Positions 12,108 to 22,400 of a stretch of 64,000 nucleotides of DNA are shown here, piece by piece. The translations under genes and the position numbers were made by a program. How positions within the stretch are numbered: position 1 is the first letter of the stretch; each line of letters opens with the position of its first letter. The notes under the pieces were generated by a model. It was given only the letters and a program-made list of their open reading frames with translations, did not search any database and was not told the origin of the DNA. The stretch is from Rhabditoides inermis (Eukaryota; Nematoda; Chromadorea; Rhabditida; Rhabditidae), in assembly GCA_963966185.1 (NCBI GenBank), contig CAWZYM010000271.1, positions 291,001 through 355,000 on the forward strand, written 5' to 3'.

Positions 12108-12480
12108 GGGCCGGGTTGGCCAAGTGGATAGCGTCGCAACCTGCTAAGCGCACGGTCGGTGGTTCGATTCCCCTCGCGGGCAATTGTTCTGCCGAATTCC
12201 ACTACCATCCGGTGGGGCGCATGAACCCACTCTCGCCCTCTGAGAGCCCTACCATCGGCGGCGGCAGTCTTTCAGATCTTCTACCACGCCTCGCATCCGG
12301 AACTGATCACTTCGCGATGTTCACGCCCATCTACCATGAACAGTCAGGACTCGCGCCGCACTGTTCCAGCCAAAGACCCCCAATACCCCACTGTAGGATT
12401 GTGTGTGCTACCAGATAACCCATAATGCTATAACATTGTATGTCGGAATCAGGCTGATAAACAAACAAACAACAAACAAC
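12108..12480 (+). mobile_element. tRNA-derived SINE-like element, copy 1
   Basis: The head carries tRNA box A-like (TTGGCCAAGTGGATAGCGTC) and box B-like (GGTTCGATTCCC) segments, without a pairing acceptor stem. The body continues for about 300 bases and ends in a CAAA-rich tail (GATAAACAAACAAACAAC). A second copy lies inverted at 12938..13162, sharing the head and scattered body motifs such as CTGTAGGATTGTGT and TAACATTGTATGTC. Confidence 0.6.
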
Positions 12481-12937
12481 TGTAAGTTTGAAATCTTTGA
12501 AGCAAGTCTCCGATGTGAAAGTCTACGAACAAAAGTCTACGATGTGAAATCTGTTCAGTTTCTAGCGGGTTAACTATGCGGTTTTCAAGCGGGTTAACTA
12601 TGACAAAACATTCCCACAAGTTCACCAGGTAAGAAATGAAAGAGCATGGGTGAGGATGCAGGAAATAATGCTCGGTTTCGGAAATGTACTATAGGTATGT
12701 GTTATAAATAGTCAGATTACTAGAACGACTGGTGGTGTGAATTACAAGAAGACAAGTAATCCAAGTTCCGATTCGAGGCATTTTATGAACGCAACTCTCG
12801 TGCTCGATCCCGACTTGAAAAAAATACTTGGCGGAGCTCGAACACGAAGCTCGGGCTCAGACAAAGTTATTCAAACACTCAGGCTGGAAAAAGGCATAAT
12901 TTATTGAGCAAAAATGTTTTGTGGTAAAACTTCATTT

Positions 12938-13162
12938 GTTATCAGTTTGTTTCTGACGTACAATGTTAGCATGATAAATTATATGAGAGCGTACACAATC
13001 CTACAGTAGGCAAAGGTAGATGTGAACTTCGCGAAGTGACCATTTCCGGGTGCGAGCTCCACCGGGAGGTGATGAAAATCGGCAGAACAATTGCCCGCGA
13101 GAGGAATTGAACCAGCGATTGTCAGCAAGCTGCGACGCTATTCACTTGGCCAACCCGGCCCT
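12938..13162 (-). mobile_element. tRNA-derived SINE-like element, copy 2
   Basis: Inverted relative to the copy at 12108. Read on the minus strand it has GGGCCGGGTTGGCCAAGTG, GGTTCAATTCCTCTCGCGGG, AATTGTTCTGCCGATTTT and a tail related to copy 1, with an internal deletion. Confidence 0.55.
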
Positions 13163-13471
13163 ACTCTATTATAAAAAAACATTTTTAAAAGACTACAGGA
13201 GACAATGTAACTTTTATTTAATGCGTAAGATCATCATCATGATCAACTGCAGAACATCATGTCTCTCATATATAAGAGTGAGTGAAACGATCCGCCAAAC
13301 CGTGAAACACAAATAACAATGTGGAGAAGAGAACATGAAAAAACTAAAAGAAAGATGTTGCATTTATTACTGTATAACTGAAGACGTTAAAAAATGAACC
13401 AGGGTTCGATTCACAGCTTGATAGTCGTCCCGCTCACACTCTTGACTGCGATCTTTTTGTTCGAGTTATTC

Positions 13472-14534
13472 TTAGCCGGATTTGCTCTTTTTGTTCGAGT
13501 TATTCTTAGCATGAGCGAGACACGGGAAGAGAAGTTGGTTGATCGCTTTGCGATACTCGCCGCTAAACATTCGGTATTGTCATCGCGAAGGGCTCTGTAC
13601 GAACCTGATGCAGTAGTACACGGGCGTTGTGATTGTGACGCTAAACGAAACGAACACGGCCGACGCTGTCTAGCAATTGCATGGTTGAAGGGCATTCAGC
13701 ATCATGGAACTCACTTGAAACAAGCAGTTAGCGAGGTACTCCGTGTCGCTATCGGCGAGGTAGTTGTTGATGTAGAATAGGGAAGACAATGTGGCCACCC
13801 ATCCGAATACCACGCACAGAACGACCACGTTCAGAGAGCGCATAAAGGCGTTCTTGCCTGCAAAACAGCTTGTCTTTCATTCACATGTCTTTCGGTCATG
13901 TTGAAACGTCTTTTCTTTTTCATCATTAGGTTTTCTTTGTCTCGTGAGACGAAAAACGAGATTTTCCGATGATAGCGCGTTTTGGTCGGACGTGGTAGCA
14001 GGCAAACAGAACAAGAACATCTGGCGCTATGCGCGAAAGGCAATCAACGTAAAGCTCACGTTTGCTATTGCCGTTCTGTCTCGTAAACGCATAATAATCA
14101 AATCCATAAATCACGCACAAAAGTAGCAAAGTTCCCACAGATATGAGCTGAAAACGTTCTCGTAACATGATGCGAGCAAAAGAAGCACTCACTGCCCAGA
14201 GGTCCATAGCTCTACCGATCATAGTGTCACCCAGTGAACACAAGACCATCATATTGCTGGATTGAGATGAGCGTCTGTTGTTGCTGTACGCCACACACCT
14301 GTCAGTGTTGATGTATGCTACGACAATCAGCGAAGCGGCCACGGCGACTGGCGGTAGGAGTGTGCAAGTGAAATAGACGGTGTAGCTGCCAGTGCCGAAC
14401 CTGGAACATTCGAGAAGTAGAGCACACGTTTCTTGGATGATGCCTTGTTGGATAGAGAACTACGAGAAGTCGGTCGACGCCCAGAGAAAACAGCGCGAGC
14501 ATCGCAACTATCGAAGCGAATAGTTGGATCGCAT
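13472..14534 (-). CDS. SRSX-like 7TM chemoreceptor, 5' part missing
   Basis: Seven phase-consistent exons (14534..14444, 14400..14299, 14256..14193, 14147..14060, 13857..13715, 13669..13605, 13562..13472) encode TM3 to the C terminus of a rhodopsin-type receptor. TM3 ends in SLGVDRLLVVLYPTR, the DR-containing motif of this class. TM4 is TCTLLPPVAVAASLIVVAY, an ECL2 Cys follows, TM5 is VGTLLLLCVIYGFDYY, TM6 starts RSLNVVVLCVVFGW. TM7 runs into ISGEYRKAINQLLF, the helix-8 signature. The first intron starts with GC (AACAAG|GCATC). The first exon needs an upstream phase-1 exon, but TM1-TM2 are not found: 145 bases upstream the sequence enters a large inverted duplication. The gene is therefore probably 5'-truncated and dead, though the surviving exons carry no stop or frameshift. 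SRSX versus a neighbouring nematode class is not certain. Confidence 0.65.
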
Positions 14535-14679
14535 CTAAACAAGTGATAACACATCATGGTGTGCGTCGCTGAACCCACTCCTGCGAAAGCACGTGTCTTG
14601 AGGCATTTGATTGTGAGTCATAAAGTTATATGATAGCAGAAACTCGGCTGAAAATTCTCCCTTTCAGTGCGATTTTACA

Positions 14680-15994
14680 CTGCAGTTGGAAGTCTTCGGT
14701 AAACAAGCTGGAAAATGGTGCCCACGCGAGGCCCTCACTTCTGAACATTTAGAGTGAGCAATTTACATAAATACTATTTCGCAGTGTCATATTCCAGGGG
14801 TTACCGAGTGACAGTGTACAATGATGACATTGTTCTGAGTGATGGAAAAAAAGAAAGGGACATGGGCATCAACTAACTGAAAGTAGAGCTGAAATGGAGA
14901 CACATCAGATTAATATCCTTCGAAACGATTCGTGGTTTGACGGTCAAATGCTCACGGAAACCGATCCCATCTTGCACTCTGCGTTCTCGATGGGGTGCGT
15001 TGATGACGTACGTTGACTATTGCATTGACGCGGGGGAGGACACCTACCCCCCAGCCCCGATCTCTGCCGTTTTGGTAACGAAGATGGGCATCGGAATTCA
15101 AAACAGAACTGCGTCGGCGAGAGTAGCCTACGGGCGTTCTCCGGCCGGAAATCCGGCGTTGAACTTTCGCGTTTCGCGTAACCCTTTTTGCGGCCGTTTG
15201 ATCACAGCCAGCGTGGCCGAATGGGTAGCGAGCTCGTCTAGTAAGCAGGCGACGCGGGTTCAACCCCTGTTGCATCAGAAGTATTTCAGATCGTGAGTAT
15301 TTCAGACACTGTTCTCCGTTGGTGGATGGTGTGCAAAGGACCAGGCAACCGACACGGTACACTGTATCGCACTCGAAGTGACTGCACCTGAAAACCACAT
15401 ATAATTCAAAGTGTTTTATGTGAATACCTTTTTAAATGCTTGAATGCTCCTTCAGTTTGCGACTGCAGAGCTCACTTTTTGCCACAGTGAACAGTCTCGA
15501 GCTGCGTTTTCCAACTACTTGTAATTTTCCAACTACTACTGCGCCCATAGAACAGCTTTGTTTTGTTGCGGAGAGAGTATCATTATGTATGTAGAATTGA
15601 TATTGAATTTTTTTGTGGTTTTCTTTGATTTAATTTTTCTTTCAAAATGTGTTAGGTTAATATAGTTTTTAACTATCCTCCGAGTCAAAAAAAAGTCGTC
15701 ACTATTTCTTTAACAAGTATCAAACTTGAACTATAAATTAGCTGAACAAACAAACTTGAAAAAAAATTGTTCAGAGGACACACTACATTAAAAAAAATGT
15801 CGCGTCTAGTACATATCTACTGCCAAACAAACTACCCTTCAAAACAAGAACGAAAATACAATTGTTAATAGGCTTTCAATTCAGAATAACAAGTAAAGAA
15901 TAATGAGTTTGTTGGCATGAACGTGCAAGGATTATGGTAGAGGCGGAGTTAAAACCGTCGACTGTGATTGCCGATTGACGAAGTCACTGACCAC
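14680..15994. repeat. Large inverted duplication, left arm (1,315 bases)
   Basis: Base for base the reverse complement of 16114..17428 except for homopolymer-length changes and a few substitutions; paired coordinates sum to 32107-32108 throughout. It contains a tRNA-like head at 15208..15282 on the plus strand and another at about 15940..15994 on the minus strand. Its outer 170 bases are an inverted copy of Kelch exons. Open frames of 119 and 148 codons run through the tRNA-like DNA and are not proteins. Confidence 0.9.
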
Positions 15995-16113
15995 AAGTTT
16001 GCACATGCAATCCCAAAGTGACCATGACCAATCAAAAATAGAACGGGAGTTGAGTCACGCGCCTAATAGATTCTTTAAAATAGGCCAACAACAAAGACGT
16101 GGCGGTTAGCGAA
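15995..16113. other. Spacer (119 bases) between inverted-duplication arms
   Basis: Unique sequence between the arms; nothing coding is seen. Confidence 0.8.
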
Positions 16114-17428
16114 GTGGTCAGTGACTTCGTCAATCGGCAATCACAGTCGACGGTTTTAACTCCGCCTCTACCATAATCCTTGCACGTTCATGCCAACAAA
16201 CTCATTATTCTTTACTTGTTATTCTGAATTGAAAGCTTATTAACAATTGTATTTTCGTTCTTGTTTCGAAGGGTAGTTTGTTTGGCAGTAGATATGTACT
16301 AGACGCGACATTTTTTTAATGTAGTGTGTCCTCTGAACAATTTTTTTCAAGTTTGTTTGTTCAGCTAATTTATAGTTCAAGTTTGATACTTGTTAAAGAA
16401 ATAGTGACGACTTTTTTTTTGACTCGGAGGATAGTTAAAAACTATATTAACCTAACACATTTTGAAAGAAAAATTAAATCAAAGAAAACCACAAAAAAAT
16501 TCAATATCAATTCTACATACATAATGATACTCTCTCCGCAACAAAACAAAGCTGTTCTATGGGCGCAGTAGTAGTTGGAAAATTACAAGTAGTTGGAAAA
16601 CGCAGCTCGAGACTGTTCACTGTGGCAAAAAGTGAGCTCTGCAGTCGCAAACTGAAGGAGCATTCAAGCATTTAAAAAAGTATTCACATAAAACACTTTG
16701 AATTATATGTGGTTTTCAGGTGCAGTCACTTCGAGTGCGATACCGTGTACCGTGTCAGGTGCCTGGTCCTTTGCACACCATCCACCAACGGAGAACAGTG
16801 TCTGAAATACTCACGATCTGAAATACTTCTGATGCAACAGGGGTTGAACCCGCGTCGCCTGCTTACTAGACGAGCTCGCTACCCATTCGGCCACGCTGGC
16901 TGTGATCAAACGGCCGCAAAAAGGGTTACGCGAAACGCGAAAGTTCAACGCCGGATTTCCGGCCGGAGAACGCCCGTAGGCTACTCTCGCCGACGCAGTT
17001 CTGTTTTGAATTCCGATGCCCATCTTCGTTACCAAAACGGCAGAGATCGGGGCTGGGGGGTAGGTGTCCTCCCCCGCGTCAATGCAATAGTCAACGTACG
17101 TCATCAACGCACCCCATCGAGAACGCAGAGTGCAAGATGGGATCGGTTTCCGTGAGCATTTGACCGTCAAACCACGAATCGTTTCGAAGGATATTAATCT
17201 GATGTGTCTCCATTTCAGCTCTACTTTCAGTTAGTTGATGCCCATGTCCCTTTCTTTTTTTTCCATCACTCAGAACAATGTCATCATTGTACACTGTCAC
17301 TCGGTAACCCCTGGAATATGACACTGCGAAATAGTATTTATGTAAATTGCTCACTCTAAATGTTCAGAAGTGAGGGCCTCGCGTGGGCACCATTTTCCAG
17401 CTTGTTTACCGAAGACTTCCAACTGCAG
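16114..17428. repeat. Large inverted duplication, right arm
   Basis: Partner of 14680..15994. The outer end is continuous with the Kelch pseudogene on the minus strand, so this arm is probably the original and the left arm the copy. Both outer ends fall on CTGCAG, which is also a splice acceptor of the Kelch exon. Confidence 0.9.
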
Positions 17429-18135
17429 AGTATCGTATCATGTAAATGATACGAAGTCTTATTATGATCTCACTGTGTTCGTGTCTCCAAAGGTGTCTCC
17501 AATAGCAAATACTTTTCCATTCACTGCAGCTAGTTGCGGTCGACATCTCTCACGTCAGTCAGCATTGGAGGCAGCGGCTGCCAGGCATCTAGCGTGAGGG
17601 GCGGATGAAACAACAACTCTTAACTACATACCAGTGCGCACATCCCACATTTCTGCAGTCCAGTTCTTTTCGAATGAGCTGCCTGCACCCGCCGCGTAAA
17701 GAACACCTTCTTATGACGCCACTGAGTTGCATCTGGACGACTTGACAGTGGTGTTTGATCGTAACAATCTACCTGTACTCAAGCGTCGATGCTCCCTTCC
17801 TCCATGTGTCAGTATTGACATCATATATTTGCACGACTCTTAGGAGGTTAGGACAGTTTGGTTTTGACACACAAATTGTAAAACAAATAATCACTTTGTA
17901 CATTTACCGTTTGTTGCTCCACCGACAGTAAACAGAGTGTTTCCAACTGACGCCAGTCCTAGGCAATAGAGAGGAACGGGCAGAGAACAGACAGACTGCC
18001 ATACTCCTGAAACAACGAAATACACATTGTAATAAAATGAGTTTTACCCGTTATTGGATCGAGAATAGACACGTTTTTCAAATCTTCCGTTCCGTTATTT
18101 CCGCCGACACATCTCATTTTCATACTCAACAACAA
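17290..18135 (-). pseudogene. Kelch-repeat gene, broken
   Basis: Several Kelch blades can be read in order on the minus strand: CVGGNNGTEDLKNVSILDP (about 18110..18055), WQSVCSLPVPLYCLGLASVG with LFTVGGATN (about 18003..17910), VVQIYDVNTDTWRKG (about 17840..17785), GVLYAAGAG with AEMWDVRTG (about 17710..17625), DAWQPLPPM (about 17590), LAAVNGKVFAIGDTFGD (about 17535..17480), EVFGKQAGKWCPREAL (about 17415..17370) and GYRVTVYNDDIVLSDG (about 17315..17270). Two lesions are visible: a TAA in frame before GVLYAAG, and a frameshift between the PPM and LAAVNG segments about 40 bases apart, too close for an intron. Kelch proteins are beta-propeller adaptors, often for Cullin-3 ligases. No BTB part is seen upstream. 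The 3' portion lies inside the right arm of the inverted duplication. Confidence 0.7.
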
Positions 18136-18447
18136 GTCATATCGACACAATGCTGTGAAGATGTTGATATACAAGATGTTCAAGAAGCAGCAAACTGCAA
18201 TACCTGTACCTACATCGACGTTCATAAGAACAACCAACATAACACAGAGGTGAAAACCATAACAAGTATAAAACACTTTCAATTTTTCAGTGTCTGTGTT
18301 TTTGTGCCGGTAACTCTTAGACAAAGTGAACACACCAGTAAATGCCAGCAAATGATTTGTTACACGAAAAGCGATTTACACAAAAACCAATCTGTCAGGA
18401 ATGCGATCACTGAAACAACACGTTTATCGTGATCAATCGCGCGGTGG

Positions 18448-19445
18448 TCAGAAGTGGTCGTCGTTTTGGAGGGCTGTCAGCTCGTAGCCGGTGTTTCCCG
18501 TCAGCCGCAGTTCGTGGTCGTGCAACTGCCTGAGCGAGTCGCGATGCCCGGCCGAGATGATCGTGACACGCGCCTGGAGTGATAGGGTGATGACTGTGTG
18601 GAAAGATGTGTGTGAGGATGCGTAAAACAACACCAGCTAGAACGAACGCCAAACCTGTTTGAGTAGCTGGTACATCTGACGCTCCATCTCCTCGGGAAGG
18701 GACGATGTCGCCTGGAAAAGTTGGAATGCATTTGGATTTCGAAAAAGAGCGGGATTTTTCATATTCACCTCATCGAGGAAAACGACAGCGGGCCGGTGGA
18801 AAAGTAGTCGCGCGATCGAGAGACGCTGCTGCTCGCCCGGCGAGAGCTGCGTCTGCCTGCAAAATGCAAAACTCTCAAGGTGCGGTCAGTCTCTTCGAAA
18901 GCCATTCGGGAGTGTTTCGAAAGCATAGCAAGGCATTCCGAAGTGTTCGGGAGTGTTCGGGAGTATTCCGAAGACTATTCGGGAGTGTTCTGGGCGCGAT
19001 TCGAAAGGCAATTCCGAAGTGCTTCGGAGGCATTCGGGAGTGTTTCGAAGAGACTGACCGCAACTTCATCAGCTCAGAAGCGCAGCACGTTTAACCGCTT
19101 GTGTTCAAAGTTCATGGTGAATTGTAATGTCTCTTAAAGACACAGTGGCATTTCGGGAATAGTTTAACAATCCCTCACGCATATGTTCACAAATCGCACG
19201 CGGAAATAGTGATAGTAAAGGCGAAACGCTGATAATCCCGAAGTGACCATTTCACGTATAACTTGATTGGTGTCGTACACGTAGTGAACTAAACCAGTCA
19301 ATTTCGCTCACCAATCAAAGTCGACCGGTTCGTTGAGTCCACCGCAGAGAGGAATGAGATGCGAGAGAGACAGGTCGGCGAGGATAGACTCCACTAGAGC
19401 GTGGTCTGAACTCTCTCCTTCTCTCTCTCTCTCTTTCTCTCTGTC

Positions 19446-19484
<39 letters not shown>

Positions 19485-22400
19485 TCTCCTCCTTCTCACT
19501 TCTCACTTTCTTTCTTTTCACAACCCACCAGTCATTCCGTCGAACTCGGGGTTTGAGATTCCAGGGAAGTGAAGCTGTAATTAAAACTGTGAAGCCATAG
19601 TTACCTATCTCACTCAGTTGTCGTCGGTCTAGCTCATGGAAGGATTCAAAACAAATAAACCGGTGCTTGGAACGTTTTTAATGTGTTTTTATCATCGAAA
19701 GTTGGAACGTTTTTAATGTGTTTTTATCATTAAAAGTAAATTTGCAGAAAAAAAACTAGAATGATTTGTGATGGTAGTGGACCTGTTGTTTGAGTGTGAG
19801 TCCACCTGCGGGGAAGTAGGGCCGCTGCGGGAGGAAGAAGACGTGCGACGCGGGCACGCCGTGCGAGAGCGAACCTGACACTCACCACTCACTCATCTCT
19901 CTAGAACTACACAAAACTCAGTGTTTCGCTACGCTTCAAAAAAAACCGTTCTGCTGAAATGTTTTGAACGAACGAAAGCAGAGTTCTTAAGGTGTTTTCT
20001 GGACATTTTCAGATGTTTAGAATTTTTGATTTTGTTCGGGTTTTTACGTCACATTGGTTTTATGGTTTGATTGTTTGAAGTGATTTTTTGAATCACAACG
20101 AGTAAAAAATCACAGCAAAAATTTTTAATCGACGTGACCTAAATTGTTTGATTTTTTCGTTCACATCAACATCGCTATAAAGTTTTTGATGTGACTTTTA
20201 CACTTTTTCTCACATTTCATCCGAACGATTTTTTCGAGTTGTTCCTCAGATTCATTACAACCCTCACTGCCTGCAAAACCCCAACAACGTAACCAACACA
20301 CCTAAATGTACGTACATAAGAAGTGTGCGTGGAAAAAGGTTCACTACTCAAATAAACTGACCGCTTTGCTTGGTCCAGAGTCGGGCGCACACGCGGAGCA
20401 GCGACGACTTGCCGACGCCCGACGGACCCGTGATGAGCAGACTGCCGCCGCGCGCCACAGACACAGTGAGGTCTGCAAGCAGCGTAACAACAGGAAAATA
20501 CAACCACTCTCCGTACATGTTTTTTCGTGTGCTAGTGTTAGTTCATAATTACGACATTTAGAGTGGTATGTACTTTCCTCCCCTTATATGACCAGTCTCT
20601 ACGAGACAGCCCCTTCAAAACACCTTCGAAACACGCTGTTTGGCCGGGTTTTCGAAGATACTGACCGCTACCTTACATACACACACTCCTAGAAACAAGT
20701 TGTCATACCGCGTACGAGAAGGGTGTCCGTGCCGGGCAGGGCATAGGAGAGGTTGTGGATGGAGAGGACGGCGTCGTCGACCGCCTTCTTCTCCGCGGCC
20801 AGCACCCCGCAGTGCGGGTCGTGCGCGTCGAAGCCGCCGTTGTCCTCCCCTCCCTCGCCCACAGCCTCGCACGCGTCTAGCAACTCGGCGATGCTGAATA
20901 TTCGGTGATTTGACTACATAGAAACCGAAAATGATGAGAACGAATCGCGAGATTCAAAAAAAAAACTTACCCCAAACCGTTTTTCATTCACAGTTCGAGT
21001 TGGTTTTACTCTAGTAACTGTGCCACCAACCCCTCCTTTGAAATGAATGTTAGTCGGACCATGTTTGAGGTGTGGTCAGGCTCTTAGAAACAGAGTCTTC
21101 AAAAACGCCTTCGGAACACACTTGGTTGTGTTTTGGAAGCGTTTCGAAGTCAGTGTCGAAGCTGTTGGCTTTCGAAACATCTACAAGTAGGACTTGGCGG
21201 TCATACCGCTGCACGTATCCGGCCGCTTCTCCCGAGGACATGGCCAGGTCGGTGAGACGGGTGAAGCTGTTCACCAGGTAAATGTACACGAACGCGTTCT
21301 GCAAGGAGGCTGATGAGAATAGAGGCGTGGCCAGAGTAACTTCTCACCCCTCAGAATGCATTTTGACCCACTCTAATGACCCTAACAATAGTGCTAAGAA
21401 TGGAACCAGAAAGCGCCTCATCAGATCAGAATAAGAGACAAAAATTGAGCTGCGGTGAAAATGGATTCTGACGGGATCAGAACGGAATCACTCTCTTCGG
21501 ACAGGCACGGCCGCTACTCATTGAGCAGTGGGCTGAACTCACGTTGGAGATCTTCATGGACACGTCGCCGGCGTTCTCGCCCGCGTACGAGTCGAGGATG
21601 AAGATCGGGAACACCTGAACAACCACGGAGCGATCGCCGAATCATCTGTGTTCTCGTCTGTCCATAGTCATTCCACACGGCCCGGATAGTTGCACAGCGC
21701 GTCTCACAGAGAGAGCGGCTGGCGCGCAGGATGCCCCGCGAGTGAACGAGCGCGTAGCGATTTCAAGAAAGAAATTATGGCGCTCAACCGCTTGCTGGCA
21801 AATTCGCAAAAGAGCAGAGCGTTGCGTGTGTGCGGCGCGGTCGTGGGCCTGACCGCTCTCGACTGTGCAACTATGAGAAGTCTCCACTGTCGAAACGTGC
21901 CCCGTCCTTCACACGCATGTCTCTTATTGCGTACGCGGTTCCCTCCCCGCACTCCTCCTCAGCCACCTCCAGGCACCGGGGGGCGGGTGTCATGCTAGAC
22001 TTCGGATTCCTATCAAATGCCAAGTTCCCAACTTTTACGAGACATTTCCATAACATTTCATATTATCTTTCAACACCATACTATACCTACACGTCAGTTT
22101 TGTGTGGCGCAGTTATCTTGACTGTAATAAATTATTATTATTATTAACTATCCGGACCGTGTTCCATGATGTTTGCATTACGACGACGTCAGCAGTGACA
22201 GTTTGGGTTTCCCGACTCCTCCCTTACCTGTATGAGGTAGCTGACCACGCCGCCGTAGTAGTCGAACATGTTCTGGAAAACTGCAAAACGGAGTTATTAC
22301 AGTGTGTAGTTTGTAGTTTGATTTTTTTGAAAAAAAAACACACACTTACACACAATAGACAATAGACGCACAATAGACAAGACACAATAGACGATTCTTG

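Noticed and set aside
13394..13780. 128-residue plus-strand frame
   Set aside because: Antisense of the receptor exons 13472..13857, which splice to clear TM6, TM7 and helix 8.
14937..15398. 119- and 148-codon frames repeated in both duplication arms
   Set aside because: They run through tRNA-like DNA and are conserved only because the arms are copies; no protein motif.
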